Shown piece after piece: positions 6,015 through 8,399 of a stretch of DNA of 8,399 nucleotides. Origin of the DNA: Propionibacteriaceae bacterium (lineage in GTDB: Bacteria > Actinomycetota > Actinomycetes > Propionibacteriales > Propionibacteriaceae). The DNA is taken from the NCBI GenBank assembly GCA_030538175.1, contig JAUNUL010000106.1:1-8399 (forward strand). The letters are read 5' to 3'. The stretch's first letter is position 1; every line of letters starts with the position of its first letter. The notes under the pieces were generated by a model. That model was not told where the DNA came from, ran no database searches, and worked only from the letters and a program-made list of their open reading frames with translations. Both the position numbers and the translations under genes were made by a program.

Positions 6015-6032
6015 AACTAACAACCGTTAGTT
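6015..6032. promoter_or_regulatory. TetR-type operator, palindrome AACTAAC-aacc-GTTAGTT
   Basis: Perfect 7-bp arms flank a 4-nt spacer, 14 nt upstream of the tetR ribosome binding-start region and 11 nt after the permease stop. It is AT-rich against a GC-rich background. Size and symmetry are typical of TetR-family operators. Its place within the only AT-rich patch between permease and tetR suggests a tetR promoter that TetR itself blocks. The sequence TTCGCC, 16 nt before TAGTTA on the minus strand, could serve as weak promoter elements overlapping it. Confidence 0.7.
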
Positions 6033-6043
6033 TAGGGCGAACG

Positions 6044-7711
6044 TCACCGCCCCGCGAGGGTTCTGTGCCGATAACCGAACAAACCCACCGCAAGCAGAGC
6101 AATGCCCACCCCCAGCTCGACCAGGAAGGGCGTCCAGTTCATCGTGTCGCGGGGAATGACCGACAAATGGCCCCAGGGCTGGAACTTCACGACGTTCTCC
6201 GGGAGGTTCAACAAGGCGGCAAACCAGGACGCGAAGATCGACCAGCCGATGAGGATCCAGATCAGCGAGTACGCCCGCGGCCACCAGCCCAGCAGGACCA
6301 TCCCGAGGCCCACGACCACCACCAACCCGGGGACGAGCCCTGCGGCACCCCGCGCGAGATCCCAGACTGCTCCGAAACCCGCACCGGAGAGCGCCTGGAC
6401 CAACGGCAGACCTGCACCGATCAGCACCAGCAGCACCACGGGCAGACCAAGCGCCCACACGAGATGGCTCGCGGCATAGCGCCAGCGTGACACCGACGTC
6501 GCCAGCACCATCTCCGCGTGCCCGCTGGTTTCCTCGCTGCGGAGCCGCCCCAGCAAGGATGCGGCCATGAACGCCACGATCGAGGTGAGAATCCCGAGAA
6601 TGGCGAGCAGGAAAGCCGTCGTGATGTCACCGGATCCGCCCATGCGCCGCACCGTCTCGGCGATGCCGTCGTTGCCCTCGAACGCGGCATCGATTTGCAA
6701 CACCATCGCCCCGAAGGCAATCGCGCTGATCAACAGCCCGGCGGACCAGCCGATCGCTGCGCCTCGGTGCAGGCGCGCAGCCAGGCCGAAGGCGCCCGAC
6801 AGGGCCGGCCCGGCGTACCCCCGACCGAGCCGCTCGGGGCGCAGACCTGCACCGTGATCACGGCGATCCTCGAGCACGAACGCGAGCGCGACCAACAGGG
6901 CCGCAGCCGCGAAGGACAACCCGAACACCCACCAACGCTCATCGGCGAACGGACGGGTGAGCAGCGGCCATTCCAGAGGGATGGCCCAACGCAGCGGCTC
7001 GACCGATGATCCCGCCCCGGACCCGTCGATCAGAGCGCGCAGCAGGAACATCCCGCCGAGGCCCACGCCCAGCGTCCACGCCCGGGCCGCGCGTGCGTTG
7101 TCGAAGACCTGGGCGAGCACCGCCCCGAGTCCAACGAAGAGGAATCCATTGGCGGTCAAGGCCAGGCCAGCCGCGATCGATCCACTGGGATGCAGGCCGC
7201 CAGCGATCAACAGGCCGGCGTTCAACACCGCCATGAGCAGGCAGCCGAGCAACCCGACCAACACGGCCGCAGCCAGCGGCGCATGGCGGCCGATGGGGCC
7301 AGCCCGGACCAGCTCGATCCGGCCCTCGTCCTCCTCGGCCCGGGTGGCTCGGATGATCCCGAAGCCACCGGCCAGCCCGGCCATCATCGAGGTGAACCCA
7401 CCGGAGCGCCAGAAGACGAAGGCACCCCGGTCATACAGGTCGAAAGCCGGACCCAGCAGGGCCAGCATCGTCGGGTTGTTGCGCAGCGGTTCGATCACCA
7501 GCCGTGGATCACTGCCCGGTGGGATGACGGTCTCGTATTGGCTCAAGGTCGCCGGCATCATCAGTGACAGACCCACGGCCCACAGGAGCCAGAACAACCA
7601 GTTCCGCCGCAGCGTCAGGTGGAGCGTGGCCCCCAGACCAGCCAGCGTTGACGTCCCTGCTGGGCTCGGCATCGACGTCCTGGGCGACCCTTGCGACAGC
7701 GCTGTCGACAT
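6044..7711 (-). CDS. ABC-2 type permease of a TnrB3-like drug or polyketide exporter
   Basis: This 555-residue membrane protein has roughly 12 hydrophobic segments, including about 37-55, 104-121, 145-171, 181-202, 212-226, 262-281, 319-338, 365-387, 418-440, 457-475, 481-500 and 530-547. It is built as two related halves. Each half has a cytoplasmic loop with the same pattern: RAEEDEGRIELVRAGPIGR at 124-142 and RSEETSGHAEMVLATSVSR at 391-409. This duplicated layout is that of the actinobacterial TnrB3 (tetronasin-type) permeases, which work with one separate ATPase to export antibiotics or hydrophobic compounds. The length of 530-560 residues is usual for the family. The ATG start lies 3 nt after the ATPase stop, and an AAAAGG ribosome binding site lies inside the end of that gene, so the two are translationally coupled. 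The actual substrate is unknown. Confidence 0.88.
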   Translation of the reverse strand: MSTALSQGSPRTSMPSPAGTSTLAGLGATLHLTLRRNWLFWLLWAVGLSLMMPATLSQYETVIPPGSDPRLVIEPLRNNPTMLALLGPAFDLYDRGAFVFWRSGGFTSMMAGLAGGFGIIRATRAEEDEGRIELVRAGPIGRHAPLAAAVLVGLLGCLLMAVLNAGLLIAGGLHPSGSIAAGLALTANGFLFVGLGAVLAQVFDNARAARAWTLGVGLGGMFLLRALIDGSGAGSSVEPLRWAIPLEWPLLTRPFADERWWVFGLSFAAAALLVALAFVLEDRRDHGAGLRPERLGRGYAGPALSGAFGLAARLHRGAAIGWSAGLLISAIAFGAMVLQIDAAFEGNDGIAETVRRMGGSGDITTAFLLAILGILTSIVAFMAASLLGRLRSEETSGHAEMVLATSVSRWRYAASHLVWALGLPVVLLVLIGAGLPLVQALSGAGFGAVWDLARGAAGLVPGLVVVVGLGMVLLGWWPRAYSLIWILIGWSIFASWFAALLNLPENVVKFQPWGHLSVIPRDTMNWTPFLVELGVGIALLAVGLFGYRHRTLAGR

Positions 7712-7714
7712 GGC

Positions 7715-8399
7715 TCAGGCCTTTTCATAGTGGCTGAGGAACAGTTCCTCCAGCGTCGGCGGCGTCGCGGTGACGGCTCGCGCCGCCACGTCCGACAGCA
7801 GGCCGAGGACCCCGGGCATGGCGTCCTCCTCCACGTGCGCGGTCCACGTGCCGTGCTCATGGGTCGCGTCGTGCACCCCTGCAGCCCGGCTCAGCGCATG
7901 GGCAGCATCGCCGTCGATCTCGGCGCTGACCCGCGTCCGGTGCAGATGGCGCAATTCGGTCAGCGATCCCGACTCGACCGCCCGACCGTCGGCGATGATC
8001 GTCACGTGATCGCAGAGCGCCTCGACCTCGGACAGGATGTGGCTGGACAGCAACACGGTCCGCCCCTCGCGCTGGCCCTCGCGGATCACGTCGGTGAACA
8101 CCCGCTCCATCAGCGGGTCGAGCCCGGAGGTCGGCTCATCCAGCAGCAACAGCTCCACGTCGCTGGCCAGTGCGGCTACGAGCGCGATCTTCTGCCGGTT
8201 GCCCTTGGAATAGGCCCGGCCCTTCTTGCGCGGATCCACAGCGAACCGCTCGATCAAGGAATCACGGCGCTGCTTGTCGACCCCGCCGCGTGCCCGGCAC
8301 AACAGGTCGATCGCCTCGCCACCAGTGAGATTCGGCCACAGGCTGACGTCGCCCGGGACATAGGCCAACCGGCGGTGCAGTGCCGGCGCGTCACGCCAC
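7715..8399 (-). CDS. ABC transporter ATP-binding protein, partial (5' end outside the window)
   Basis: The C-terminal 227 residues are visible, open to the right edge and ending at a TGA at 7717-7715. The Walker A region lies outside. Counting from the first visible residue, the Q-loop zone reads LAYVPGDVSLWPNLTGGE (11-28). The signature is YSKGNRQK (63-70) rather than LSGGQ, Walker B is ELLLLDEPTSGLD (82-94) and the switch histidine is SSH (118-120). After about 150 comes the accessory C-terminal domain found in drug-export ATPases, ending in TLEELFLSHYE. The altered Q-loop (glycine where glutamine is usual) and the YSKGN signature are, from memory, typical of the TnrB2/Rv1218c-like subgroup rather than signs of decay. 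The TTG at 8368 is not a start, since homologous sequence (WRDAPALHRR) continues upstream. It powers the permease encoded 3 nt downstream. Confidence 0.93.
   Translation of the reverse strand, partial: WRDAPALHRRLAYVPGDVSLWPNLTGGEAIDLLCRARGGVDKQRRDSLIERFAVDPRKKGRAYSKGNRQKIALVAALASDVELLLLDEPTSGLDPLMERVFTDVIREGQREGRTVLLSSHILSEVEALCDHVTIIADGRAVESGSLTELRHLHRTRVSAEIDGDAAHALSRAAGVHDATHEHGTWTAHVEEDAMPGVLGLLSDVAARAVTATPPTLEELFLSHYEKA

Noticed and set aside
6957..7730. Plus-strand 257-codon open frame opposite the permease
   Set aside because: It is proline/arginine/serine-rich, has no domain, and lies antisense to a permease with well-placed hydrophobic segments and a conserved internal repeat.

Overview
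The window is GC-rich with strong G/C bias at third codon positions. It looks like chromosomal DNA from a high-GC actinobacterium (Actinomycetota). The support is a beta-type GlnA with a GlnR-like box, start codons placed 6-9 nt after TAnnnT hexamers (leaderless-type expression), and an actinobacterial TnrB3-type ABC-2 exporter. A Propionibacteriales-like host is plausible but cannot be fixed from sequence reading alone. No tRNA, rRNA, CRISPR, insertion sequence, prophage gene or clear composition break was seen.

Left part (1-2841). The 5' end of an ABC exporter gene (membrane domain fused to ATPase, minus strand) runs off the left edge. It is divergent from a MarR-family regulator; the 106-bp region between them carries palindromes that could be operators. 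Directly after marR, on the same strand, is a Uup-like ABC-F ATPase gene. Its candidate -10 hexamer begins with the marR stop codon.

Middle (2843-5359). Two small membrane-protein genes on the minus strand, an RDD-family protein and an unrecognised four-helix protein, are joined by an ATGA overlap. They are convergent with the ABC-F gene, with a 1-nt gap, and divergent from glnA. The 184-bp RDD-glnA interval holds a four-half-site GlnR-type box with regular 11-bp spacing, a -10 hexamer and a strong ribosome binding site. glnA encodes a full-length adenylylatable type I glutamine synthetase and is followed by a long GC-rich hairpin shared with the convergent tetR gene.

Right part (5377-8399). 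A minus-strand operon reads, in transcription order, ABC ATPase (5' end outside the window), two-half ABC-2 permease, then a TetR-family repressor. The first two genes form a drug or polyketide exporter. A clean 18-bp palindrome lies just upstream of tetR and suggests autoregulation.

Taken together, two drug-export or resistance modules, each with its own local regulator (MarR and TetR), flank the housekeeping nitrogen-assimilation gene glnA. No gap between genes exceeds 300 bp. I see no convincing new biological system. The most informative items are the regulatory sites and the unknown membrane protein paired with the RDD protein.
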